From Fennellomyces sp. T-0311 (taxonomy: Eukaryota; Mucoromycota; Mucoromycetes; Mucorales; Lichtheimiaceae), in NCBI GenBank assembly GCA_025266875.1, contig JALLLT010000013.1, forward strand, positions 682,001 through 746,000: a stretch of DNA of 64,000 nt, written 5' to 3'. The translations under genes and the position numbers were made by a program. The notes beneath the pieces were generated by a model. It did no database searches. It was not told where the DNA came from and saw nothing but the letters and a program-made list of their open reading frames with translations. Of the stretch, positions 42,764 through 54,300 are shown one piece after another; within the stretch, counting starts at the first letter, position 1, and the number at the start of each line of letters is the position of its first letter.

Positions 42764-45320
42764 CTATCCCACTCGCTGCATGGCCGCCGCCCGACGCGCC
42801 GCTCGGATGAGAGGCGCGAGTGAAGGCAGTGGGTCGGCACACTCGAGGAAAGGATGTTGCGCCATCTCGGCAGCAGTGGGCCGGTTCTCCACTTCCACAG
42901 CGAGACACTTGTCCAGGAAATCCCTAAAGACAGGCTCGATGAACTCGGGCTCTTGTAATGCAGGTGTGCCGTTGTTTGCAATGAGATAGAGCGCGCGCAG
43001 GGGGTTTTCGTTCAGGTATGGTGGCTCGCCCTCAATCATTTCAATCGTCAGGATACCCAAGCTCCACACATCGACCTTGGGGCCATACTCTTTCCTAGTC
43101 ACTACCTCTGGTGCCATCTAGTGTGTGTGTGTTTGTAAGAGTCAAAAACCAGTAGCCAACGCAACAAGAACTTACCCAGTACGGCGTGCCCACCATGGTT
43201 GTGCGTTTTGCTTGCATGTCATTCAATTGTGCGCAGAATCCAAAGTCAGCTATATAGTATAAACAACTCTGAGTTTGCGATCTGTCTTGGGAGGTGGGGA
43301 GATGGAGGCCATCCACTTACTGAGCTTGATGTCGCCGTTCATACTTAACAATACGTTGTCGCTTTTGATGTCACGGTGGATGACTCCGTTCTGGTGCAAG
43401 TGACACAATCCCGCTAATACTTCCTTGCACACCGCAGCAATCTGACCTTCGACCATCATGTTGTGCGTAACGACGTCCGTAAGACTGCCGCCTTCCATGT
43501 ACTCCATGATTACCCAAAGATCCCCGCGCCAGAGATACGAGTCGATGAAGTTTACAATGTTCTTGTGCCGGGACTCCTTCATGACCAGGATCTCGTTGAT
43601 GATGAGCTCCTTCTTTGGCTGCTGTTCCAGGTTCATCTGCTTGATGGCCACCGGTAAATCGCGGCTGTCCGTATGTGCCGTGTACACACCGCCGGAAGCA
43701 CTGCACCCATCATTAGTATAAGCGATATACGGTGTATATATAAAAACGGCTCACCCTTGGCCAATCTTTGTCATATTGCGGTAGATCTTGCTGGGGTTGT
43801 CTTCAATGCAGATGGTTCGGAGTTTGGCAATGACCTCGGCGTCCTTCATTGCATTGCTCTTGCGCTCCTTGGGACGTTGCCGCACCGTGCCAGGGGATCC
43901 CACAAGCGGGCTTTGCTGAGAAGGTTGGCTTTGCTGTTCGTTATTCTCGTGGCGACGCTGCTTGGTGCTGAGTTTGCGCTTGATGTCATAGTCACGGGCA
44001 GGGTGGGGGGAGGTGGGCTTGAAGGGCTGGCTCTGCGATTGCTTCTCGGCCAGAATGCGATCCAGCGAGCCGGGTCCAAAAGGTTCAGGCGCCTTTTGTA
44101 GGACGGGTGAGGATGGATTGGAGCGTGCAGATTCCGAGTGCGATGCTGGTTTGCTTTTGTCGTAGCCAATGGGAGATCCGGGCGGCGACATGCGTTCGTT
44201 AGGCTGCGTAAAGCTCGGTGACGACGAGCCTGCAGACGACGGCGGCGACGAGTGCAGATGGCTGACGGTATGCGCTTTCTCCATCTTGTGATAAACCGAG
44301 TCGTCGTGGTTGCGCGACTCTTGGTAGAATCCGATGGCATCGAGCACAGCCTGGCATGTCTCGCTTAATACAACGCAGGGCCGGGACAATCAACACACGG
44401 CTTACCTGAGGATTCTGGTACTGTTCCTTTTTGGAGATGCCACTCTGCTTGAGCAGGACCTGCCATTCGTAGGGCAGGCCGGTGAACTCGCCGGTGGAGG
44501 GATCAAAGCCAACGTGGGTGACGTGCTTGGCATTGTATGGCCCTGAAATCTCCATTTCCTTCTCCTCGTTGTTTGCCGCCTTGTCCTTATTGAGCAGATC
44601 TGCAAACAAAATCAAACTTTAGGGCCGCGCAGATCACACCCGCATCCGCCTTACCATTGAAGCTGCCCACCATCTTCCCAAACACGCCCTTGAACGTGGT
44701 CCGGTCCCGCGCCTTGCCAAAGCCGGCGTTGGACAGATTCGACAGATCCTTCATGATCTCCTCCGCCGAGTCGTCGCTGGCCTCGCTGATCTGGCTGTTG
44801 GACAGGCCCTGCTGGTTGGACGAGTTATTGAAGTAGAGGTTTCCGCTGCTGTGGTTTGTGCTGTTCTTGGTGGAGGGCTGGGTGGTGTTGGATGACGACT
44901 TGACGATGGGCGAGCTGGTGGAGGACGGCGGTGGCGGCGAGCGGTGACGGGATTTGCTGATGGAGGACGACAGTTTGGATCCGGACGACGAAGTAGACTG
45001 CGACTTGGACCGCTTGATGGGCTGGATCGCATCAATACCGGTGCTGTTATCGGCTCCGTGGGGGCGGTATTGAGGCATAGGAGGAGGGGACTTTGACTGC
45101 AACGAGAATTTGCGGGAACCACCTTTCAAAGTTGGAATGTTAGGCTTACAACAAATACACCATGCCCTTCTCACAAAACTATCCACCTGTCCGCTTTTCG
45201 GTGATTTCTTGCGAATTGCTACTGGAGTCTGCATTGCGGATGTGTAACCGTTGCAGATGACCCGACAGCGATCGGTGCAAGCTCGACGTCGATTTGTTGT
45301 TGCTCGTGGGGGATGACATG
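42764..45320 (-). CDS. p21-activated kinase (PAK/Ste20 family) with CRIB domain
   Basis: Multi-exon gene from [17 protein letters not shown] (45320). The Ser/Pro-rich N-terminus includes a PPPMPQY motif. The CRIB/PBD follows ([29 protein letters not shown]), which binds GTP-loaded Cdc42/Rac. After a long basic, Ser-rich linker, the kinase domain has [54 protein letters not shown] and [20 protein letters not shown], so all catalytic motifs are present. The text just after the CRIB ([27 protein letters not shown]) is closest to the Cla4/Shk2-type PAKs, yet no PH domain precedes it. It acts in polarity and morphogenesis downstream of Cdc42. The stop follows [11 protein letters not shown] at 42764. 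Confidence 0.92.
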
Positions 45321-45386
45321 GTGACGAAAGGGTAAAGACCGGACTACCAGCAAGTGCCGCAAGAAAGGGTGGAGGTGCGTGTGTTG

Positions 45387-45411
45387 GGTGTGTGTGTGTG
45401 TGTGTGTGTAG
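45387..45411. repeat. GT microsatellite
   Basis: About ten GT units in the 5' flank of the PAK gene. Confidence 0.7.
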
Positions 45412-48400
45412 GCCGACTACTTTTTTTTTGGGCTTCTGCGCTCGAAACCCGAATCAGACGCTGCTTAAACAAAGTACAAAGAGATGATAGTCGTTACAGG
45501 AATGCAAATCCGATGGCTGGAACGAGGGACAATTTGCCGAACAGCAGACGAAACTGTAGATGCGCAAGAACAGTAAAGCGAGACTCAAGCTCCCTCGACA
45601 AAACCCAACCGCGACTCCGTGCTCTCCACTTCAGTTGGTAGTGTGGCCCGCTCCATGGCACCAGTCACATTTGGCTATGGTCGTACAACGCAATTTAGTT
45701 GCCTTCGTTTCTGGTGCCACGGTCCCTTTCCCATCCTTCTATGTCCACCACACCACCACGCTAGTGGAAACCGCATCCCCGTTCTGCCTCTGTCTCCCCT
45801 AATTAATGCGTATTATCAGCTTTAGTCACCCACTTGTGGCCAAAAGACACCCGTCTGCATACCTGGCCTTTCTCTGATTCAGAGCTAATTGGATGGGTGG
45901 CATGGTCGATTCACATGACACTTTTTCCAACTCCTCGCGCAAAGTATAATGCTCGGGCTCCTCGTTTTCGCATTCATAGGCGATCATTCCTGAAGCTATC
46001 TTGTAAAAAAAAAGTGATGGGAATAGCTAATTTTCGTTAGAGCGATAGTTTATTACCTTATACACGCACGCTTAACCATATATGGAGCTTTGGCGTGTGT
46101 ACGATTTGGGTATGTGTACGACTGTCTCTCCTTTTCACTCGCCCTCATTGTTGTCAACCTTAAACACGGGTACAAACATTGTCAATTTCCAGAAATGAAT
46201 AATCGATAACCCTATTTTCGTGCGCAGGAACTCAATCGGTATTACTGGTTCTTGTCCCCTTCCAGCGACCAGCTCCGCTTCGTCTTGTGGTCGGCGGAGA
46301 GGACAAAACGCACAGACCGTTCTCTCCGCATGCTGCATAATAATACAGGCCCGCGAAACACTATTGCTGTGAAACGTGAATCGCTGGGAAAGCGTCGGTT
46401 TCGGTAAAGCCTACTTTATATTCTTATTTACATTGTTCCTGGGAGCAACCTAGAAGCCGCAGGAGGATCGTCGTCACCAACCCTTAAGCAAGCCAAAACT
46501 CAAATAGCCTCCTTTTTAGCACTTTCCGCTTTTTGCATTGACATTGGTGCTCTGTGACTTTCGAGGGATTAAGCATGTTTAATATCCAGATACAGTAACT
46601 TTAGTATTCATAGTACTTACTTGTTATAAAGCTGAGGTTTATACGGATTTTTTTATTATATATCTATAGTGGTGCACTTTGTCAGTGACCGGTGAAATTG
46701 AGCTGATGATGCTTCTTTTACGTATCTACGTATGTACATCTCTTTTTTATTGTTGAGCTTCAAATTCCATGACTCGAAAGTTAAGCCTTCAACTTCCGTA
46801 CTCCCTTCATAATTATTTTATAAATCGCGCGCTAAGTTTAATGTCTTAGAATACGCAGCTACTTTTTTTTTTACAAAGATGGGCTAGAGAATGCTGTTGA
46901 TGAGTAGTGCGACCACTCCGAGCTTAGCCATTACCTTATAGATCTGAAGAAGCACATTCTGCGATTGAAAAACTTGCTTCACATAGCAATTATTTGGAAT
47001 CCTTTCCAGGCTTGGCGATCAAGTCATCTCAGCAACAATCTCATCGTTGTCAGATATAGATAAAAAGCCAAGTGATGAAGATGCTTATACGAATGAAACA
47101 ACTGGAAAATGTGAGTATACTATTCGGTTATGTTATAGGCATTGGTGCCAGCATAATAAGTCAACGGACAAGCATGAATATCTGGCTGCGGTAATTTCTT
47201 TTGAGGAACGTATATATGTACAAAAGTTGATGGTTCAAGGTAGCATTTATAGTGATGAAGAGATAAAAAATGAGCTATACTGCCTATTCGTGATGAACAA
47301 ACTTGTGTGTAAATGCTTCGTTATCTTGACAATTGATATTTGACCAAGACAAGGCAGGTTTGGTCATCAGGAAGTTTGACGTACGTATCGCTGTCGCTAC
47401 GAAAAATCTCAATTGTTTCTAAAGTTTTAAGAATATCTTCAAGTCGCCCGTATACTAATTATTAAAAAATATAAAAACTTGTTTTATAAAGTACCCACAC
47501 AGATGCAATATCACGCGATCACAAAATCGGTATAATATAACGTAAAAAATTACTTTGTGCCTACCAAAAGGGTAATTTCAGCTGGTTCATTTTTTCAAAG
47601 GAGGCGTACTTGTATCGATAACATTGTGACAGTGCCGTACTTGCCCTTGTGAAAATCAGAGCTGGCTTTCTTCATCCCGCAACACCATGGCCGTCGTTTG
47701 ATGTTCCCAGTAAAACAAACTACATATTGTCACCATGCTTGAATCCAAACATCGGAACACGGTGTCAGCTTTATAGTATGACCGTTCTTCATAGTGTACA
47801 TTGTTATTTTGCGTTGTGTTGTCGTGTACATGAGCTGTCCTTTTCTTAGGAAGGAGATCAGTCCACGTGTTTCAAAGTAATGGAACATAATAAGGAAGGT
47901 TTCAATGTCGCCTAAGCAATGATTTCATTCAGTACATTTTCTGGATGACTAAGATCATGCTGCGAATTGTACAATTCCTTGATTCTGCAAGGTAGTTCCA
48001 TGTCAAAAGTCAGAGTCATCTTGAATACATACTTACATAGAAGCCAGTGTATCCATTAAAAGTTAACGCATCGTTTTCCGTTGGTAACTGAAGTCATATT
48101 ATGTGTGGCACCCAACTTGTCTTCGTCCTTCCAGTAAGCATACGTAGCAGTTATTTGCTAAAGTACGACAAATGCTCACACCCAATTCTAAATGAATAGA
48201 CCTGCTGCACGAAGACCCCATTTCCACGTATTCAAGTTCATTCTCGAAAAGGACCCTAGATTCTGGGCGCTCTGATATGCCGCTGACCATACGCATCTTT
48301 CGCCGTGTTTTCTCGTTGGAAACTATTATAGTACCGTGCTCTTCAGCACTGATTGACATGTAACAGTAAAACTTCATCTTTTGCGGCAGTGAGAATTTCA

Positions 48401-49724
48401 ATTTTTGTACAATAGCCAAAAAACGAGGGCTTGCAACAAATGGGAGTGCAAAAGTACTGAACCATCATTGGCCATTTCAATAAGCTGTTGTAAAACGTGT
48501 AGACTGTTGTCGTATCCTCGACATACGTACCATCATCCATAGTCACATGCTTTCCTTTACCCTTGATTGTATCTACTGTTATTACCGGGATCAACCGCAG
48601 TATAATTGTCGATTGCCCGACGTATTTGCTCTTATGTGTAACCTTGTCCGGCTTTACCGATCATGCAAGGCAACTCCATTGACTTGGTCCCGAATCTTCG
48701 GTCTTTTCGACAATCGTTATGGCAAAATCATATGAAGCTCAATGATAACATGGATTTTTGGGACTATTACACAAAGCACTCGCCTTCTCCGTCCCAACTC
48801 ATCATCTGTATATGGAGAGTAACTTTCGCAATAAAGCAATATGCGTATTTTGATCTCTTCATTCGAAAGCCTTGTCTCGATAAGCAATACCACAAGCACC
48901 TGACGATTAGACGTTGTGAAACTCAGAGTCTGACTGTCAGCAACTACATTATGTAAAACATGCGATCATTTTGCTATTATTCATACCTAAACAGATGGAA
49001 TTCTTCATCTGCACCTGCACCGTTCAAATTATATGCCATTGCTTTCGCAGCATATTTTCGTGCATTAGAATCGATCCATCCAGATCAATGGAGCAAAGGA
49101 GAGGGCTGCAGAACAGCTATACAATTGAAAAACCAGTAAATTTGCTAATAATGTCCAGAACATAAGATAGTACTAAGGTTACCTTGTCATCTTGTTGGTT
49201 CCATCCAATGTTGGTAAGTGAAGGTATATTTTGCACCTGCAGTACATAAGTTAGAATTTTATTTATTACAGGGATAACGGTTTACTACTTACTGCTCTAT
49301 TGCAATATGGGTTGTGCTGCGGCTATTTTGCTCTTATCTTTTCCTGGGGAAGTATAAGCATAATTACGTGATCTAGATACTCCAAGTAGCATTAACAATC
49401 GACGAGTCCGCGGCATACCTTTTCAGTATATTCATCGAAGCTTTACGACATCATGCAAATATGTAGGTCATACTATACTTTACATGATACACCTGCTTTG
49501 ACCAGACCTTGCCTGGTTTGCGCGAAGCCAATACGTGCGCGTGAGATCGAGATCTCCGCAGAAAGGGAAGTCGCGGAAAAATAATTACCAGTAGCCGTTT
49601 CTTAGTCGGGTGAACTTTGGTTCCGGCCCAGTACATAAACGTTTCTATTTAATAAGCCTTAGATCGCTGCAGCAACGGAGGCTTTACGTAGTTTATTTTT
49701 CTCGTTTTCTTTTACATTATAAGC
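45412..49724. other. About 4.3 kb without an intact recognisable gene
   Basis: Frames are under 110 codons. Two short minus-strand frames at 48099..48419 and 48343..48594 overlap and have protein-like composition (for example TVDTIKGKGKHVTMDDGTYVED). Together with fragments up to about 49.2 kb they could be a decayed gene, but I cannot identify it. Frames at 46135..46338 (-) and 47047..47343 (+) are also unsupported. Confidence 0.4.
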
Positions 49725-50609
49725 ATGACAACATCAGAACGAATTTACATCGTTGGAGGCACTGGAACTATTGGAACGGTTGCGGTCAAGGAACTTCTCA
49801 AGAAAGGTGTTGCTGTCACTCTCTATGCCCGATCACCTGCCAAGGCCCAAACCCTGTTCCCCAACGAACCAAACCTTACAGTTGTTGAAGGGGACATAAA
49901 TGATCTGAAACCACTGGAAGAATCAATTACCGGTCATACACGCTTGTTCCTTTTGGTGAGCGATCTGGTCAAGTTTACAAAACTCAAGACGGCTATTGCG
50001 CAAAAGGCTTATGCTGGAGGTGTAAAGCAAATCGTGGATATTTCGTCATTTGCCAGTGGTTATCCATGGCGATCCAGTCCGATTGGAATTATTCACCAGG
50101 AGGCTGAACAAAATATCTTGAATATCCCGGATCGAGGCGCTTTCGTTGCTTTGCGACCAGGACGATTCATGTCGAATATCTTGTGGCAAGATATCCATCC
50201 AATCAAAGCCGCAAATACCATCGTTGACACTCAAGAACCTGGACATGTACAGGGATGGATTTCTCCAAACGATATTGGTCTTACTGCTGCTAATATCTTG
50301 CAAGAGCTGATTGAGAAGCATGGCGATTCTGTATACAACTTGATTGGTGACGTGATCTCCTTGAAGGATCGTGCGGAGCTGCTTTCCAAAATACTGGGCA
50401 GGACGATTGTTTATACTAAAGCTACGCCAGAAGAACAGTACAAAAACTTTACTCAAACAATCGGCTTTCCACATATCATAGCATTTTCATTCTTGAATGC
50501 CGAGTCACCTTATGGAGAACGTGTCACACCTGGATTTTCGATTTTGCTTGGACGTGCTCCTGAAACATTGGCACAGTACCTTGAAGCAAACAAGAAGGCC
50601 CTGTTATAA
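49725..50609 (+). CDS. NmrA-like NAD(P)-binding oxidoreductase (copy B)
   Basis: A single exon of 294 residues. The nucleotide-binding loop IYIVGGTGTIGTVAVKELL is at the start, followed by LYARSPAKAQTLF, EGDINDLKPLEESITGHTRLFLLVSDL, GVKQIVDISSFASGYPWRSSPIG and RPGRFMSNI. It aligns end to end with copy A at 19280..20161 (shared GHTRLFLLV, WISxNDIGL, TPGxSILLGR, EANK), with clear divergence throughout, so the duplication is not recent. The role is as for copy A: atypical SDR, redox sensing or reduction, substrate unknown. It lies on the opposite strand 30 kb away, with unrelated genes between. Confidence 0.88.
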   Translation: MTTSERIYIVGGTGTIGTVAVKELLKKGVAVTLYARSPAKAQTLFPNEPNLTVVEGDINDLKPLEESITGHTRLFLLVSDLVKFTKLKTAIAQKAYAGGVKQIVDISSFASGYPWRSSPIGIIHQEAEQNILNIPDRGAFVALRPGRFMSNILWQDIHPIKAANTIVDTQEPGHVQGWISPNDIGLTAANILQELIEKHGDSVYNLIGDVISLKDRAELLSKILGRTIVYTKATPEEQYKNFTQTIGFPHIIAFSFLNAESPYGERVTPGFSILLGRAPETLAQYLEANKKALL

Positions 50610-51320
50610 AGAACATAAAAGAATATTTTGTTGGGTTTATATACATGTATCACCAGAATCAATAAATATGTACGTAGTATTATTTTATGCAAACAAAATA
50701 TGATCAGCTTTCGCAGTAGGGACTTACAAGTGTATAGTGGGTTAATCGATGGATGATTACGGTACCCGTACGCATGTGGTTCGTTTACGTAAGTGATCTC
50801 TGAAACAAGGCTACTTTATTGACATAATGTTCGACATATAAGATCACTTGACTTTGTGGAAGATTTAGCCTATCAACACGAAGTATCGCCAAGTCTGTCG
50901 ACTCTGCTTCGGCGAGGAGTTGAAACTCTGTAAAACTGATTCGAAAAGAATAAGAGTGCTTTTTTTATAAAGTCAACCAGTTACAGAATACCAGTGCCAT
51001 AACATTTCGTACTATCTGAATAAACTGTACTATGTATATGCCTATTGCATGCTCAATGTTCTGACAGATGATAACCCGTCGTTTGCCAATAACAAGTTGG
51101 TAGATACGCACATAAATACTTTGTATGACCTCCAAATCAGCTATTCGTTCCCCATGATTTCCACCACGACTTACGCTATTCGACAGCACCTACAAAAATA
51201 CCCGTACAACCTTCTTCACTGGGTTCAGCCAGATTGAATGATCCATTTCGTTTGACGACTCCGCCACTTTTTTTAAAACGCTTTCTGTTTTTGCTTGGTT
51301 GTCGAAACGCTTTACCAAAC
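50610..51320. other. Intergenic, NmrA-like copy B to ELP1
   Basis: No gene seen; only frames under 80 codons. Confidence 0.5.
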
Positions 51321-54300
51321 ATGCGCAGTCTCGAACTTTTAGCGCACGAATCAGCCAGAATCGGTACCGTTGACAGTGGATCGCGCTCTTTCATAGCAAG
51401 TGATCCAGAAAACAATGTCGTCTACGTCGCGTTTGAAGACACTTCCTCGTGTATTCGGATCTCAGTAAACGGGATCGCACCGGACGATCCGTCTGTCTTT
51501 GTGGAACTTGCACGGATCCCGGTCGAAAAGCAACAACCAAACGTCTCTAATATTGTTGGATTCACATACTTGTCGGATCAGCAAGTCGCCTGTTTGGCTG
51601 CGCGTAATGGTGACATTATGCTTATTAGCAAAGAACGATTTGACAATGGAGAAGAAGCTGTAAAGTTTATCTTGAGAAAGGTGGGAAATTCGGTATTAAC
51701 GAGATTTGTAGGTCGAGATTGTTGGTGGTGTTGACGCAGGTCTTTGTGCCATGGAATGGAGTCCTGATCAGGATCTAGTTATCCTGGTGACAGGTTAGGC
51801 TCTTCGGATAGAGATATGTCGGGGAGCTCTAATACGGTTGACGTAGGAGCAAAAAATGTATTGGAAATGACACAGGACTTTGATACCATCACCGAGTTCC
51901 CGCTGCACGTTGAAGAGGAAGGTGAAGGCGTCCAGCATAGTGTCGGATGGGGTAAAAAGGAGACACAGTTCCATGGAACAGCAGGAAAACAAGCCGCGTT
52001 GAACAAAGTGGATACGTCCAAGTTTACCGTGTCGGAAGATGACGATCAAAACCCACGGATTGCATGGAGAGGCGACGGTAGCTTCTTTGTGTGCTCAGAT
52101 ATTGACCCTCGAAAATGTAACAACGTCCATATAAAAGCCAATTTGCATGTTAACGGAAGTTTTGATATTAGCTGCGCGTGTGGCTCGCATCTATAACCGT
52201 GAGGGTGTCCTGCAGAATACGAGTGAACCTGTGGATCAACTGGAGCATGTGTTGGACTGGAGGTATTACGGCTGTTGTGCATCTGGTATATATATATGCT
52301 TAAATAGTTTATGCACAGGCCATCAGGCAACCTTATCGTGTCCAGCCAGCGTCTTCCTCATCGCCATGATATCGTTTTCATCGAACGAAATGGTCTTCGA
52401 CATGGCGAATTCACCCTTCGCGAGAAATCCAAGCACAGGCTACTGGAAGTTTCGTGGAATGCCGATTCCACAGTCCTTGCAGTGTGGTTGGAGACTGAGA
52501 ATCCAACGACAGGCAAGCCTCAAAAGACTGGTATGTAACTTTGAAAGACCATCTCTAAATGGACCGTAATTAATTTGCTTGTATAAAACATCAGTACAAC
52601 TTTGGACCTCAAACAACTACTATTGGTATATGAAGCAACATATTGTCTGCACGGATGGCAGCGATATTGTCGGATTTAACTGGGATGTTGAGACACCACT
52701 ATGCGCTCATATTACGAGCAATTGTAGGCTGAATGGTCACTTATGAACATGAGTGGATACTAATGGCAGGATTTCTATTAGCTGGTCATTACCATCGATA
52801 TGCTTTCGCCTGGGATGTCCTTACAAGTACATCAGTTTCCGAAGATAATGCCGGATATGTTGCTGTCATTGATGGAGGTGGGTCGATATTATAAAGAAAG
52901 GGAATCACGAAACGGAAAGTTAACTCGTTATAGCCTCGGTTCTTTTGACGCCGTTTTCCTATCAAAATGTACCACCACCGATGAGTGCGTTGTCGGTGAC
53001 CGCCAACAACAACGTGCAGCAGGTCGCATTTGGCCCTGTGAGCTCGGGAACCAACCTTGCGGTTGTCACGAATGATGCCATTCAATTGTTTGAGGTACCA
53101 GTAAACGGCCGTGGCGAGATTAAGCAGCTTGGAACTTTTACGTTACCAAAGTATGTATTCCCATATATAAAAATAACTTTTGAACTTACGCACAAAAGAC
53201 TTTCCGAGGATTCAACTACCCATTCTGTTCTGCGCCATCTATGCTGGATCGCCGAAAACAAGATCGCATACGTTCAATATGATGAGCAAGAAGAGGGAGA
53301 TATGCTTTACTTGGCCCATCTTTCTGAAGGAGAAGTGAATGTTTTGAGCACTTCCTTGTTGGGCAAGCGCGTTGGAAGATTGTATTATAATACAAGCTAC
53401 AGTGATTTGATCGTGGAGGCAATGGATGGAACTGTAAACAGAGGTAAATTGACTGGATGATTTGTGTGTTGATCAGGGTGACTGATGAAAGTGTGTCTAG
53501 TCACTGTATTGGACGATAACAATGTTGAATTGTCCAATATTCTCACTTTCCCTAGTTTCAGTCCATGGATTGCCACCACTCGTGTTGATCAAAACTCGGA
53601 AAATCCAGAGGTAGTTCATATGATTCACTTACCAACCATGGTCTAACAGTTACAAAATAGTTTGTGGTGATTGGTCTTACTGAACGCGGTAAACTCTACG
53701 GCAATGATCGACTACTATCGGGCGAATGCACATCTTTCTTTTTGCGAAATGATTGGTTGGCTCTCACAACAACGAGTCATACAGCACGCTTCTTACCCTT
53801 GGAAGCGAAATACGATGGTAAACATAGTCGATACTGATGCAATTAATTGCGATTCTTAAAGTACTTCTTTGTACAGACTTTAAACTTTCTGATAATACTC
53901 CTGATGCACACGATGAGTCTTATCGAAGGGTTGAACGAGGCGCCAAGATCGTCCTTGCTACTCAGGGCAAGCCATCCCTTATTTTGCAGGTTATATCTAT
54001 CGCTATATTAAACGGGAAGCAGGTTACTAACAGATGGTAACTTTAGATGCCCCGTGGTAATCTAGAAACTGTCAGCCCACGTGCTTTTGTTTTGGCTCAG
54101 ATTCGTGAAGATCTGAAAAAGTACAGATTCGTATGGAAAAAATGGAGCAACACTATATACTAACACTTTCTTTCCGTAGTCTGAGCTACCGATCTGCATT
54201 CATCGCATGCCGTAGAAACCGTATCGATCTGAATGTTTTGTATGATGAGAATCCAAAACTGTTCTATGAAAACATTCCACGTTTCATCGAACAAGTCCCA

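Noticed and set aside
46135..46338. Minus-strand frame of 67 codons with a CxxC-like start
   Set aside because: Too short and isolated; no second zinc ligand pair.
47047..47343. Plus-strand frame of 98 codons
   Set aside because: No motif and no promoter or splice evidence.
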